DNA from: Marinifilum_A sediminis
GTDB lineage: Bacteria > Bacteroidota > Bacteroidia > Bacteroidales > Marinifilaceae
Length of the DNA: 64,000 nt
Assembly (NCBI GenBank): GCA_947496465.1
Contig: CANMCX010000001.1
Location: 620,001-684,000, forward strand
Direction: 5' to 3'
The position numbers were made by a program, and so were the translations under genes. The notes under the pieces are model-generated. The model was not told the origin of the DNA. It did not search any database and saw only the letters and a program-made list of their open reading frames with translations. Positions 54,118-62,247 of this stretch are shown here, piece after piece. Within the stretch, counting starts at the first letter, position 1. Each line of letters starts with the position of its first letter.

Positions 54118-55092
54118 ATGACTGACATTAGAAACAACTGGACCTACGAAGAAGTTAAAGAAATTTATGACCTTCCACTTTTAGATTTAGTAAATCGTGC
54201 AGCTAATCTGCATCGCCAATATCATGATTCTACAAAAATGAACATGAACACATTAATTTCGGTTCGTACCGGAGCGTGTTCTCAAGATTGTAAGTATTGT
54301 GCACAATCGGCTCGTTACAACACTCATGTTAAACCAGAAAAATTAAGTTTGGAAAAGGTTTTGGAAGAAGCCCGATTCGCAAAAGAAAACGGTGTAAAAC
54401 GTGTTTGTTTGAGCTCGGCTGGTAGAGATGGAAATCGTGACGATCGTTTCGACGAAATGGCTGAAATGATTACAGAAGTTAAGAAAATGGGATTGGAGGT
54501 ATGTTGTACCATGGGAATGATCAACAAAGACAAAGCGAAGAAATTGGCTGATTTGGGAATTACTGCCGTAAATCACAATATCGACACTTCGGAGCGTCAT
54601 TATCCTAACATTACCACAACCAGAACTTATGCCGATCGTTTAGAGACTCTTGCCAATTTACAAGAAGCTGGTATTTCTTATTGCTCAGGTGGAATTTTAG
54701 GAATGGGTGAAACCGACGAAGACAGAATTGAAATGCTTCGTACCCTATCGAACCAGGAAGTTCACCCTTACAATGTTCCTCTGAATTCTTTGGTTCCGGT
54801 TGAAGGAACTCCATTTTACGGGAAAGAAACCATTGGCATTTTTGAAATGGTTCGTGCAGTTGCAACAGCTCGTATCCTAATGCCTAAAACGGTAATTGCC
54901 TTTGCTGCCGGTAGAACTCACTACAGTCAGGAAGGTCAGGCGCTTTGTTTCCTTGCCGGTGCTAACTCAATTTTCTTTGGTGACAAACTACTAACGGTAG
55001 AAAACATGACCATTAACGAAGATCAGCATTTATTGGATACCATTGGAATGGTTCCTACTCGTTATCACGAACTAACAACATTGGAAGAATAA
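54118..55092 (+). CDS. bioB: Biotin synthase
   Basis: Radical SAM enzyme that inserts sulfur into dethiobiotin as the last step of biotin synthesis. The 324-residue chain carries the CSQDCKYC radical SAM cluster motif (about residues 59-66, TGACSQDCKYCAQS) and the YNHNIDTS-like region (AVNHNIDTSERHYPNI) and AGRTHYS used for the 2Fe-2S site. It has normal length and is expected to be active. Other biotin genes are not in the window. Confidence 0.98.
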   Translation: MTDIRNNWTYEEVKEIYDLPLLDLVNRAANLHRQYHDSTKMNMNTLISVRTGACSQDCKYCAQSARYNTHVKPEKLSLEKVLEEARFAKENGVKRVCLSSAGRDGNRDDRFDEMAEMITEVKKMGLEVCCTMGMINKDKAKKLADLGITAVNHNIDTSERHYPNITTTRTYADRLETLANLQEAGISYCSGGILGMGETDEDRIEMLRTLSNQEVHPYNVPLNSLVPVEGTPFYGKETIGIFEMVRAVATARILMPKTVIAFAAGRTHYSQEGQALCFLAGANSIFFGDKLLTVENMTINEDQHLLDTIGMVPTRYHELTTLEE

Positions 55093-55149
55093 AAATAATT
55101 ACTCATTATTGGTATCCTCACCTAAAGTGGGAACATCAAAAACAAATAT

Positions 55150-55180
55150 AGAGCTTCACAACTGGTGATGCTCTTTTTTT
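55150..55180 (+). terminator. Intrinsic terminator after bioB
   Basis: AGAGCTTCAC (55150-55159) pairs with GTGATGCTCT (55165-55174, one mismatch), followed by T. Confidence 0.75.
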
Positions 55181-55360
55181 ATGACTTTCTGTCACTTTTT
55201 AGCAGTTCCCCCAGCTTTTTAGCAATTCCCCTCACTTTTGTCTGACTTTCTGTCACTTGTGAGTGGTTTTCCTGTGCTTTGATGTAATTTCCCGCACTCC
55301 GGAGGCATTTTCTCCAACTCATTTCACATTTCCCCGCATCTTGTAACAAATTCCTCCCCT
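55171..55360. repeat. Degenerate tandem repeat block, about 21-base period
   Basis: Read on the minus strand, about nine units of 19-23 bases occur side by side, of the loose form GGGAA-T-N6-AAAAGTGAC; for example GGGGAACTGCTAAAAAGTG, GGGAATTGCTAAAAAGCTG and AGAAAGTCAGACAAAAGTG. Several stops interrupt all frames, so it is not coding now. Confidence 0.7.
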
Positions 55361-55381
55361 TTTAAAGGTCCGTCCACTAGT

Positions 55382-56086
55382 TTAGAGTAATTCTTTCAGC
55401 CCTTCCCGATAACTCACTGCAACGGGGATCATCTGATTTGCAATACACACCTGATTCCCCTCCAAATAATCTATCTTTTTAAGATTAATGATAAAGGATC
55501 GATGCACACGCAAAAAGTTATTTTGGGGAAGTTTGGACTGAAATGCTTTAAGCGTTTCATGAATCACAATGCAATCCTCATCGCGGTAAAGCTTTAGGTA
55601 ATCTCCATCCGATTCAATAAAATTAAGTTCGGATGTTTTCATCAAGTAGGTTTTCTTATTCGACTTTACAGTAATTGTGAGATCTGAAGATAAATCACTT
55701 ATTGCCAAGTTTTTTTGCAAACCTGTAAACTTGTTTACCGCTTTTAAAAATCGATTAAACGAAAATGGTTTCAACAGATAATCTAATGCATTCAGATCGA
55801 ATCCTTCAACTGCATACTCGGGATAAGCGGTGGTAAAAATTACCTCAGGCACCTCATCTAAACTTTTAAGCCATTCAATACCGTTTAGTTTGGGCATATT
55901 GATATCCAAAAACAAAAGATCAATTTTTTGATTGAGTAATATAGTATTTGCCTCAATGGCATCATTACAAACGCCCTTAAGTAACAATTGCGGACAATCC
56001 TGTATGTAAACTTCCAATATTTCTTGAGATATGGGTTCATCCTCAACAATCAGGCAGGTATATGTATTTTCTTTGGGTGTGTTCAT
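55382..56086 (-). CDS. LytTR-family response regulator
   Basis: A 234-residue DNA-binding response regulator. The receiver domain (about 8-125) has the phospho-accepting aspartate in LLFLDINMPKLNGIEW and the later FTTAYPEYAVEGFDLNALDYLLKPF; the LytTR DNA-binding domain (about 135-234) has FIESDGDYLKLY and NNFLRVHRSFIINL. It overlaps the upstream kinase gene by 4 bases (ATGA), marking a two-gene unit. Confidence 0.95.
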   Translation of the reverse strand: MNTPKENTYTCLIVEDEPISQEILEVYIQDCPQLLLKGVCNDAIEANTILLNQKIDLLFLDINMPKLNGIEWLKSLDEVPEVIFTTAYPEYAVEGFDLNALDYLLKPFSFNRFLKAVNKFTGLQKNLAISDLSSDLTITVKSNKKTYLMKTSELNFIESDGDYLKLYRDEDCIVIHETLKAFQSKLPQNNFLRVHRSFIINLKKIDYLEGNQVCIANQMIPVAVSYREGLKELL

Positions 56087-57138
56087 TTTAGGTTTAGTTT
56101 GAGTTTTACGGTAAATTCCACCTCATTTTTACTTAGATCTAAACTGTATCGATCTTGGTAAAATGATTGCAATCGGCTTTTCACATTCTCAATTCCAAAT
56201 CCACCAATTCCATCAATCTCTGATCCTACACTTATTGGTATGGAATTCTTCAAATGCATTTCTAAAACCTCCTCATCAATTTTTACCGATAAATCGATGA
56301 TATTTTTATCGTTTTGATTCATTCCTCCGTGCTTGAAACTGTTTTCGATAAAAGGAATTAACAAAAAAGGCACAATCTGATGTGAATCCAATTCTCCAGT
56401 GATTACGTATTTAATCTTGGTTGTCTTGTCGCATCGTAGCTTTTGCAATTCAAGGTAATTCACAATGTAATCCAACTCCTTATCTAAAGAGACCAATTTA
56501 TCTTTGGTATCGTAAATCATGTATCGCATTAAAGCCGATAACTTTAAAATGTATTCCGGTGTTTCGTCAGCCTTCTTTCTTGCCAATCCATACAATGAGG
56601 TTAGGTTGTTGAATAAAAAATGCGGATTGATATTCGATTTTAATGCCTGCAGCTCTGTTTCGGCTTGCTCTCGTTTTAAGGCTTCCAATTCCTTTTCTGT
56701 TTCCAGAACCTGAAACCACGATTTAGATAATTTTAACAAAGTACTCATAGCAATGTATACAAAACTAAACTTTAACAAATCATCGATTTCGTAAGAGGAT
56801 ATGAAAAAATAATTTGGCGCAATTTTATCGCTTAACTTTTCGAAAGTAAGTTGATTGATAAAAGCAGTACCATACCATAAAGTCACCAAGCCTATAAAAT
56901 ACAAGCTATACTTTTCTCTTTTCAGTAAAAATTGAATCAATATTGCAGTATTCAAGTAAACACCAATTACCAAACTAATATGAAAAAGCAATGTATAAAC
57001 AATATCTATATCCGTTATTTCATCCTCAAGAGCAAAAAACTGCACCAACACATAGAAGGAAGCCATCCAAAACAGAAAGTGTTGAAGAATTCTGTTCTGA
57101 ATGAACTTGCTTAAACTATTTTTAACTCGATCGATCAT
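56083..57138 (-). CDS. LytS/YehU-type sensor histidine kinase
   Basis: A 351-residue membrane kinase with four N-terminal helices (about 17-140) and no large sensor domain. A coiled coil (about 143-165) leads into the His_kinase domain with LKSNINPHFLFNNLTSLYGLARKK (the histidine is the phospho-site) and a compact ATPase domain (IPFLLIPFIENSFKHG; GGFGIENVKSRL). It partners with the overlapping LytTR regulator. The signal is unknown. Confidence 0.95.
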   Translation of the reverse strand: MIDRVKNSLSKFIQNRILQHFLFWMASFYVLVQFFALEDEITDIDIVYTLLFHISLVIGVYLNTAILIQFLLKREKYSLYFIGLVTLWYGTAFINQLTFEKLSDKIAPNYFFISSYEIDDLLKFSFVYIAMSTLLKLSKSWFQVLETEKELEALKREQAETELQALKSNINPHFLFNNLTSLYGLARKKADETPEYILKLSALMRYMIYDTKDKLVSLDKELDYIVNYLELQKLRCDKTTKIKYVITGELDSHQIVPFLLIPFIENSFKHGGMNQNDKNIIDLSVKIDEEVLEMHLKNSIPISVGSEIDGIGGFGIENVKSRLQSFYQDRYSLDLSKNEVEFTVKLKLNLK

Positions 57139-57175
57139 TTTATTCTTTTATGGAGAATCCGTCTTTAAATTGAGT

Positions 57176-57967
57176 TTAATTTTTTACACGCTTTAAAATC
57201 AATGCTTCCTTAGGATCATTAAACATCTTGTCATCTGCGAACTTGATCAGGAATTTTTGAATATCTGGCGTCTTTGCAGTAATAATGATATTATCATCTC
57301 GTTCCACATATTCAATTCTGATTCTTTTTTTCTTTAATAGTTCTTCAAAATCGTCATACTCTATGCCATTAATCATTAATTCATCATCTTTAATATCAAG
57401 TTTGAAAAAACCATGTGTTCTGGCAATTAACGCACTCATATAACTCTCTTCTAGTTTATTCTCCAAGCATTTTTTATTTGGTATGATATCCAGAAAATAA
57501 TTCCCATCTAATTTAGAAAGTTTTCCATCGAATATACTGGTATCCTTCTCCGAGAAAATTTTTATCTGATAATGTTTTCTCAATTGAGGATTAAAAAAGA
57601 AATTTTCAATTTTATTCTTATCTGCCTCGCTATAGTTTCTTTTTTTTGATTTCCCTTCAAAAAATGCATTTTCTTCTTCAATGCTAGCTTTCTTCTTTTT
57701 ACCACCAGATCCATTAAAAAAAGCTTCTTCCTTACTCATTCCTTTAGGGGTTGTTTTATCTTTTTTTACTTCTAATCCTGTAGAATCTACAATCGTAGTA
57801 ATCTCATATCTGGTTTTATCTTCTTCCATCCATACGCCATTCAATTCATCCAAATGCACTCTATCACTATCGGTATATAAAGGATGTAAGGAACTCACCA
57901 CACAAGATTGAGTGGCAAAAAGAATTAGCAGAAACAGACAGCTGAATTTAAATTGTTTAGTTTTCAT
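57176..57967 (-). CDS. Lipoprotein of unknown function with an internal duplication
   Basis: A 263-residue exported lipoprotein (lipobox ATQSC, Cys22). The mature part begins SSLHPLYTDSDRVHLDELNGVWMEEDKTRYEI, then has a charged region with two copies of an EEAFFNG/EENAFFEG-type unit followed by lysines (about residues 80-110). The C-terminal half is alpha/beta. I do not recognise the family. It lies 37 bases before the kinase gene in the same direction, so it may share its transcript. Confidence 0.75.
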   Translation of the reverse strand: MKTKQFKFSCLFLLILFATQSCVVSSLHPLYTDSDRVHLDELNGVWMEEDKTRYEITTIVDSTGLEVKKDKTTPKGMSKEEAFFNGSGGKKKKASIEEENAFFEGKSKKRNYSEADKNKIENFFFNPQLRKHYQIKIFSEKDTSIFDGKLSKLDGNYFLDIIPNKKCLENKLEESYMSALIARTHGFFKLDIKDDELMINGIEYDDFEELLKKKRIRIEYVERDDNIIITAKTPDIQKFLIKFADDKMFNDPKEALILKRVKN

Positions 57968-58240
57968 GTGTCAATATTTTTATTTGTGAACAATTGGCTA
58001 TCCGCGGAGACTACCATTATCTACAATCAAAATAAGAGAATGTGTTTTCTTTATTGAATTTTTTTCGATGGATACGACCAATGTATCGTTACAAAGTCAA
58101 AATATTTCGATTTCAACATTTGTCACCTCATCTTAACTATCAAACTTAATAGTAAGAAAGTAATAATTAAAACATAATCTGTACTTTCCGATAGTTTTTT
58201 GTAAGTTCATGCACTCTAAAACTAACCCAACACCCAAAAT
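57968..58240. other. Divergent control region between the lipoprotein gene and nhaC
   Basis: About 270 AT-rich bases. TACTTTCC (about 58182-58189) is a weak -7 candidate for the plus-strand nhaC gene. No repeat or frame was seen. Confidence 0.35.
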
Positions 58241-59683
58241 ATGAACCTGCAAAAGAAAAGCCTCTCTTTGGGCGAAGCCCTTATTCCTATAATTCTGCTA
58301 ATCCTACTTCTTAGTATTAATGCAATAGTTTTTGGCGATAATGCTATTTCCGGAGCCAATCAATTTTCTTTACTCATTGCGGCAGCAGTTGGTGGAATAA
58401 TTGCCATTCGTCATGGGAAAGGTTGGGAAGACATTCAAAAGGGTTTTGTGAAAAGTATTGGTACTGCCATGCCTTCTATGCTGATTTTATTACTGATAGG
58501 TTCTTTGGCAGGAACCTGGATGATATCGGGTGTTGTGCCTGCAATGATCTATTATGGATTGGAATTCCTGAATCCTAAGTTATTCCTAATGCTATCGGTT
58601 GTTATATGTGCTATTGTTTCCGTAGTATCCGGTAGTTCCTGGTCAACCATTGCAACCATAGGTGTAGCCTTATTGGGAATTGGAAATGCCATGGAAATCA
58701 ATCCTCCTTTGGTTGCAGGAGCAATAATATCCGGGGCTTATTTTGGTGACAAGATCTCTCCTCTCTCCGATACAACAAACCTGGCTCCCGCTATGGCTAA
58801 TGTGGATCTGTTTGTACACATCCGATACATGATGTACACTACAGTACCCTCTATATTAATAACACTCGTAATTTTTCTGGTAATAGGTTTGACCAAGCAT
58901 GGTGAAATAGACCCTGAAAGCATTCGACAAGTACAATCAGCCATAAAAGAAAACTTCACCATTACTCCTTGGTTGTTTTTGGTTCCTGTACTATTATTTG
59001 TAATCATCAGTAAAAAAGTACCTGCATTGCCTGCAATTTTTGCCGGTACATTAATAGGAGGGATTTTTGCCATCATCTTTCAACCTCAGATCATCTATCA
59101 ATTATCTGATAGCACTTCATTTATTCAGGCTTCATACGATACAGTTATGAAATCCATATTTACAGATATAAGCGTTCCTGTTGAAAATGAAAACATTCAA
59201 GATTTACTATCTACTGGAGGTATGAAAGGAATGCTAAACACAATATGGCTAATTTTAACCGCCATGGTTTTTAGTGGCATACTGGAAACTGCTGGAATTT
59301 TAAAGAAAATCACCGAAACCATGTTAAAGGCTGTACATTCTACGGGCTCGTTGGTTACAACCACAGCTGTTAGTTGTGGATTCTTAAATTTAACTGCTTC
59401 CGATCAATACATTTCTATAGTAGTAACTGGTAGAATGTTTGCCAAATCGTATAAAGATCAAGATTTAAAACCTGAGGTATTGAGTCGTACTCTTGAAGAT
59501 TCGGGAACGGTTACCTCCGTTTTGGTTCCGTGGAATACATGTGGTGCTGCACAAGCAGGTGCACTTGGAATTGCAACGGCAGCTTTCGCTCCATTTTGCT
59601 TTTTTAATATTCTCAGTCCCATAGTTACCATTACAATGGCATATCTTAATATTAAGATTCGAAAACTATCCGACGACAAATAA
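58241..59683 (+). CDS. nhaC: NhaC-family Na+/H+ antiporter
   Basis: A 480-residue inner-membrane antiporter with about 11-12 helices and no soluble extension. NhaC hallmarks are VSGSSWSTIATIGVAL and GDKISPLSDTTNLAPAMA, followed later by ASDQYISIVVTGRMF and SVLVPWNTCGAAQAG. It should exchange Na+ (or a similar pair of substrates) for H+. It is the second NhaC in the window; the other has an added N-terminal domain. It is followed by a hairpin with ten T before pruA. Confidence 0.92.
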   Translation: MNLQKKSLSLGEALIPIILLILLLSINAIVFGDNAISGANQFSLLIAAAVGGIIAIRHGKGWEDIQKGFVKSIGTAMPSMLILLLIGSLAGTWMISGVVPAMIYYGLEFLNPKLFLMLSVVICAIVSVVSGSSWSTIATIGVALLGIGNAMEINPPLVAGAIISGAYFGDKISPLSDTTNLAPAMANVDLFVHIRYMMYTTVPSILITLVIFLVIGLTKHGEIDPESIRQVQSAIKENFTITPWLFLVPVLLFVIISKKVPALPAIFAGTLIGGIFAIIFQPQIIYQLSDSTSFIQASYDTVMKSIFTDISVPVENENIQDLLSTGGMKGMLNTIWLILTAMVFSGILETAGILKKITETMLKAVHSTGSLVTTTAVSCGFLNLTASDQYISIVVTGRMFAKSYKDQDLKPEVLSRTLEDSGTVTSVLVPWNTCGAAQAGALGIATAAFAPFCFFNILSPIVTITMAYLNIKIRKLSDDK

Positions 59684-59759
59684 AAATCATAAGTATAAAA
59701 TTACTCTTTTCCACAAATTCTTGTGAAATTCTAAACCTGAGGTATTTTCATGAAATTTT

Positions 59760-59800
59760 AATTCATGATAATACTCATAAATCATGAATTGTTTTTTTTT
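59760..59800 (+). terminator. Intrinsic terminator between nhaC and pruA (or operator)
   Basis: AATTCATGAT (59760-59769) pairs perfectly with ATCATGAATT (59781-59790) and a run of ten T follows at 59791-59800. The stem is AT-rich. It also lies just before the pruA -7 element, so a dual role is possible. Confidence 0.6.
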
Positions 59801-59808
59801 TAGATTTG
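59801..59808 (+). promoter_or_regulatory. -7 element of pruA
   Basis: TAGATTTG, a full TAnnTTTG match, 53 bases before the ATG. Confidence 0.5.
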
Positions 59809-59860
59809 CTCAGAGAGTATAAGAAAACAGAAATAAAATAACCCTTAAACAAATATTATC

Positions 59861-61492
59861 ATGCCAAAAGGTATATACAATGTTCCGGTTGCAACCAACG
59901 AGCCTATCTACTCATATGCACCAGGAACTCCTGAAAGAGCTGAATTGCAAGCTACAATTAAAAACATGCGTTCTGAAGTGATTGATGTACCTATGTACAT
60001 TGGTAGCGAAGAAGTTAGAACTGGTAATTTAAAAGCCATGACTCCTCCGCACGATCACCAGCACGTTTTGGGACATTACCACCAAGGAAGTAAGGAAAAC
60101 ATCCAAATGGCTATTGATGCTGCTCTAGCGGCTAAGCCAGCATGGGAAAATCTTGCTTGGGAACATCGTGCTTCTATCTTCTTGAAAGCAGCTGAATTAA
60201 TTTCTGGTCCTTACCGCATGAAAATTAATGCAGCTACAATGTTGGGACAATCAAAGAATGCTTTCCAGGCTGAGATCGACTCTGCTTGTGAGATTGCTGA
60301 CTTCTTGCGTTTCAATGTTCAGTATATGACTGAGATTTACAAGCAACAGCCTGTTTCTTCAAAAGGTGTTTGGAATCGCGTTGAGCAGCGTCCATTAGAA
60401 GGATTTATTTTCGCATTAACTCCTTTCAACTTTACTGCTATTGCTGGTAACCTTCCAAGTGCTCCTGCAATGATGGGTAATACTGTTGTTTGGAAACCAT
60501 CTAAAACTGCAGTTTATTCTGCTCAGGTTTTAATGGAGATTTTCAAAAAAGCTGGTGTACCTGATGGAGTAATTAACTTGGTATATGTATCAGGTCCTGA
60601 TGCTTCTGATGTTATTTTCAATTCTCCTGATTTTGCTGGTATTCACTTTACTGGTTCAACAGGTGTATTCCAGGATATCTGGAAAACTATTGGTAACAAC
60701 ATTCACAAATACAAAACTTATCCACGTATCGTAGGTGAGACTGGTGGTAAAGATTACATTTTTATGCATCCAACTGCTGATGCAACAGATGTAGCTACCG
60801 GAATTATTCGCGGTGCTTTCGAATATCAAGGACAAAAATGTTCTGCTGCTTCAAGAGCTTACATTCCTGAAAGCAAATGGGCTGAGGTGTTAGAATTGGT
60901 TCAAGCTGACTTGGCTGAGATCAAAATGGGTGGAACTGAAGATTTCACAAACTTCCACAATGCAGTTATCGACGAGGCTTCTTTCGACAAATTGGCTTCT
61001 GCAATTGACGAAGCAAAAGCTTCTCCTGATGCTGAAATCGTAGCTGGTGGTACTTACGACAAGTCTGTAGGTTACTTTATCGCACCTACTGTAATTCTAG
61101 CTAAAAAAGCTGATTACATTACAATGGAAGAAGAGTTATTCGGTCCTGTTATTACCATCTTCGTTTACGATGATGAGAAAGTAGATGAGACTTTGGATAT
61201 TTTGGATCAAACTTCAATGTATGCACTAACAGGTGGTATTTTCGCTAACTGTCGTTATGCAATTGAAAAATTAGTGAAGCGTTTGACTCACACTGCTGGT
61301 AACTTCTATATCAACGACAAGCCAACTGGTGCAGTTGTAGGTCAGCAGCCATTCGGTGGCTCTAGAGGTTCTGGTACAAATGATAAAGCTGGTTCTATGA
61401 TTAACCTACTTCGTTGGGTTTCTCCACGAACTATCAAAGAAACATTTGTTCCTCCAGTAGATTATATGTATCCAAACTTTTTGGAAGACTAA
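59861..61492 (+). CDS. pruA: L-glutamate gamma-semialdehyde dehydrogenase (1-pyrroline-5-carboxylate dehydrogenase)
   Basis: Oxidises glutamate semialdehyde to glutamate with NAD+, completing proline or arginine breakdown. The 543-residue aldehyde dehydrogenase shows the NAD-site stretch FTGSTGVFQDIWKTIG, the ETGGKDYIF glutamate and the catalytic cysteine in YQGQKCSAASRAY (about residue 325). The separate form (not fused to proline dehydrogenase) is usual in Bacteroidota. Its G/T-rich, even codon use looks like that of a highly expressed gene. No putA is nearby. Confidence 0.95.
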   Translation: MPKGIYNVPVATNEPIYSYAPGTPERAELQATIKNMRSEVIDVPMYIGSEEVRTGNLKAMTPPHDHQHVLGHYHQGSKENIQMAIDAALAAKPAWENLAWEHRASIFLKAAELISGPYRMKINAATMLGQSKNAFQAEIDSACEIADFLRFNVQYMTEIYKQQPVSSKGVWNRVEQRPLEGFIFALTPFNFTAIAGNLPSAPAMMGNTVVWKPSKTAVYSAQVLMEIFKKAGVPDGVINLVYVSGPDASDVIFNSPDFAGIHFTGSTGVFQDIWKTIGNNIHKYKTYPRIVGETGGKDYIFMHPTADATDVATGIIRGAFEYQGQKCSAASRAYIPESKWAEVLELVQADLAEIKMGGTEDFTNFHNAVIDEASFDKLASAIDEAKASPDAEIVAGGTYDKSVGYFIAPTVILAKKADYITMEEELFGPVITIFVYDDEKVDETLDILDQTSMYALTGGIFANCRYAIEKLVKRLTHTAGNFYINDKPTGAVVGQQPFGGSRGSGTNDKAGSMINLLRWVSPRTIKETFVPPVDYMYPNFLED

Positions 61493-61497
61493 AAAAA

Positions 61498-61532
61498 GAG
61501 ATGCGAGATATTAGATGTAAGATTTGAGAAAA
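61498..61532 (+). repeat. Dispersed GAGATATTAGATGTnAGA-type repeat, copy 1
   Basis: The segment reads GAGATATTAGATGTAAGAT and then TTGAGA. Related copies lie at 63529-63561 and, inverted, at 63624-63657. Confidence 0.6.
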
Positions 61533-61569
61533 TAAATTCTAATTTCAAGCTTAAAAATATTGGAAAGTT

Positions 61570-61590
61570 AAATCGGATTTGTTCCGATTT
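61570..61590. other. Short perfect hairpin upstream of the pruA terminator
   Basis: AAATCGGA (61570-61577) pairs with TCCGATTT (61583-61590). No T-run follows, so it is not a terminator by itself. Confidence 0.45.
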
Positions 61591-61617
61591 CCAATGACAT
61601 GATTTATTTTGGATTAA

Positions 61618-61647
61618 AACGATCGGAGTTTACTTCGATCGTTTTTT
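61618..61647 (+). terminator. Intrinsic terminator after pruA
   Basis: AACGATCG (61618-61625) pairs with CGATCGTT (61636-61643), with AGT/ACT inner pairs, followed by seven T. Confidence 0.85.
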
Positions 61648-61679
61648 TATTAAAATATATTTCTACTTTTTCACCTTTC

Positions 61680-61687
61680 TACTTTTG
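61680..61687 (+). promoter_or_regulatory. -7 element before the FtsB/DivIC-like gene
   Basis: TACTTTTG, a full match; transcription would start near 61694, 29 bases before the ATG. Confidence 0.5.
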
Positions 61688-61722
61688 TACTTTATTCGTA
61701 ATTTAGCCCGAAAGATAAATCA

Positions 61723-62031
61723 ATGATTCTTAAACAAGCAAAAAAATATATCCCTCGGATGATCAGGAGTAAATACACCATTACCTTCCTGATTTTTTAT
61801 ACCTGGTTGTTTATAGGAGATCATAATTCGATTTTAGAAAGAAAATCAAACGAGTCAACCATTGAAGCCCTAGAAAAGGAAAAAACTTATTTTCTGGAGA
61901 AGATAGAAAATGACAAAAAGAGAATTCACGAGTTAAAAACCAATCGTAAAAACCTGGAAAAGTATGCACGTGAACAATATCTCATGAAAAAGGAAAATGA
62001 GGATATTTTCATTGTGATTGAAGAAGATTAA
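61723..62031 (+). CDS. Septum formation initiator family protein (FtsB/DivIC-like)
   Basis: A 102-residue division protein: a basic N-terminus, one membrane helix (about 18-35) and a periplasmic coiled coil (about 40-85; STIEALEKEKTYFLEKIENDKKRIHEL) followed by the conserved ending LEKYAREQYLMKKENEDIFIV. It should join FtsL and FtsQ in the divisome. It is alone on its strand. Confidence 0.93.
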   Translation: MILKQAKKYIPRMIRSKYTITFLIFYTWLFIGDHNSILERKSNESTIEALEKEKTYFLEKIENDKKRIHELKTNRKNLEKYAREQYLMKKENEDIFIVIEED

Positions 62032-62198
62032 TACTCCCTTTCTTCAGTGTAGAATCTTTATACCTCCAAATAAATATTTTTAGTAGAGTATCTTTTCTAA
62101 ACTTAGTATACTATCTTTTTAACACTTACTAGAGTAATTGTTGAATTTTAAATATACTCTCCTTAAAAAACTCACTATAGTTCAATTCATTAAATAAA

Positions 62199-62224
62199 AA
62201 AAGAGAGTTCTAAAACTCCCTTTT
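62199..62224 (-). terminator. Intrinsic terminator after the glycosyltransferase gene
   Basis: AAAAGAGAGTT (62199-62209) pairs with AACTCCCTTTT (62214-62224, one mismatch). On the minus strand it is followed by T. Confidence 0.75.
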
Positions 62225-62247
62225 ATATATTTTCAAACTGTTTATAA

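Noticed and set aside
55171..55360. CRISPR array
   Set aside because: The units are degenerate, contiguous and about 21 bases long, with no alternation of identical repeats and unique spacers and no cas genes nearby.
58121..58127. A fourth TGTCACC motif, before the second nhaC gene
   Set aside because: The heptamer is expected a few times by chance in 64 kb on two strands, and the flanking sequence does not match the three tandem units.
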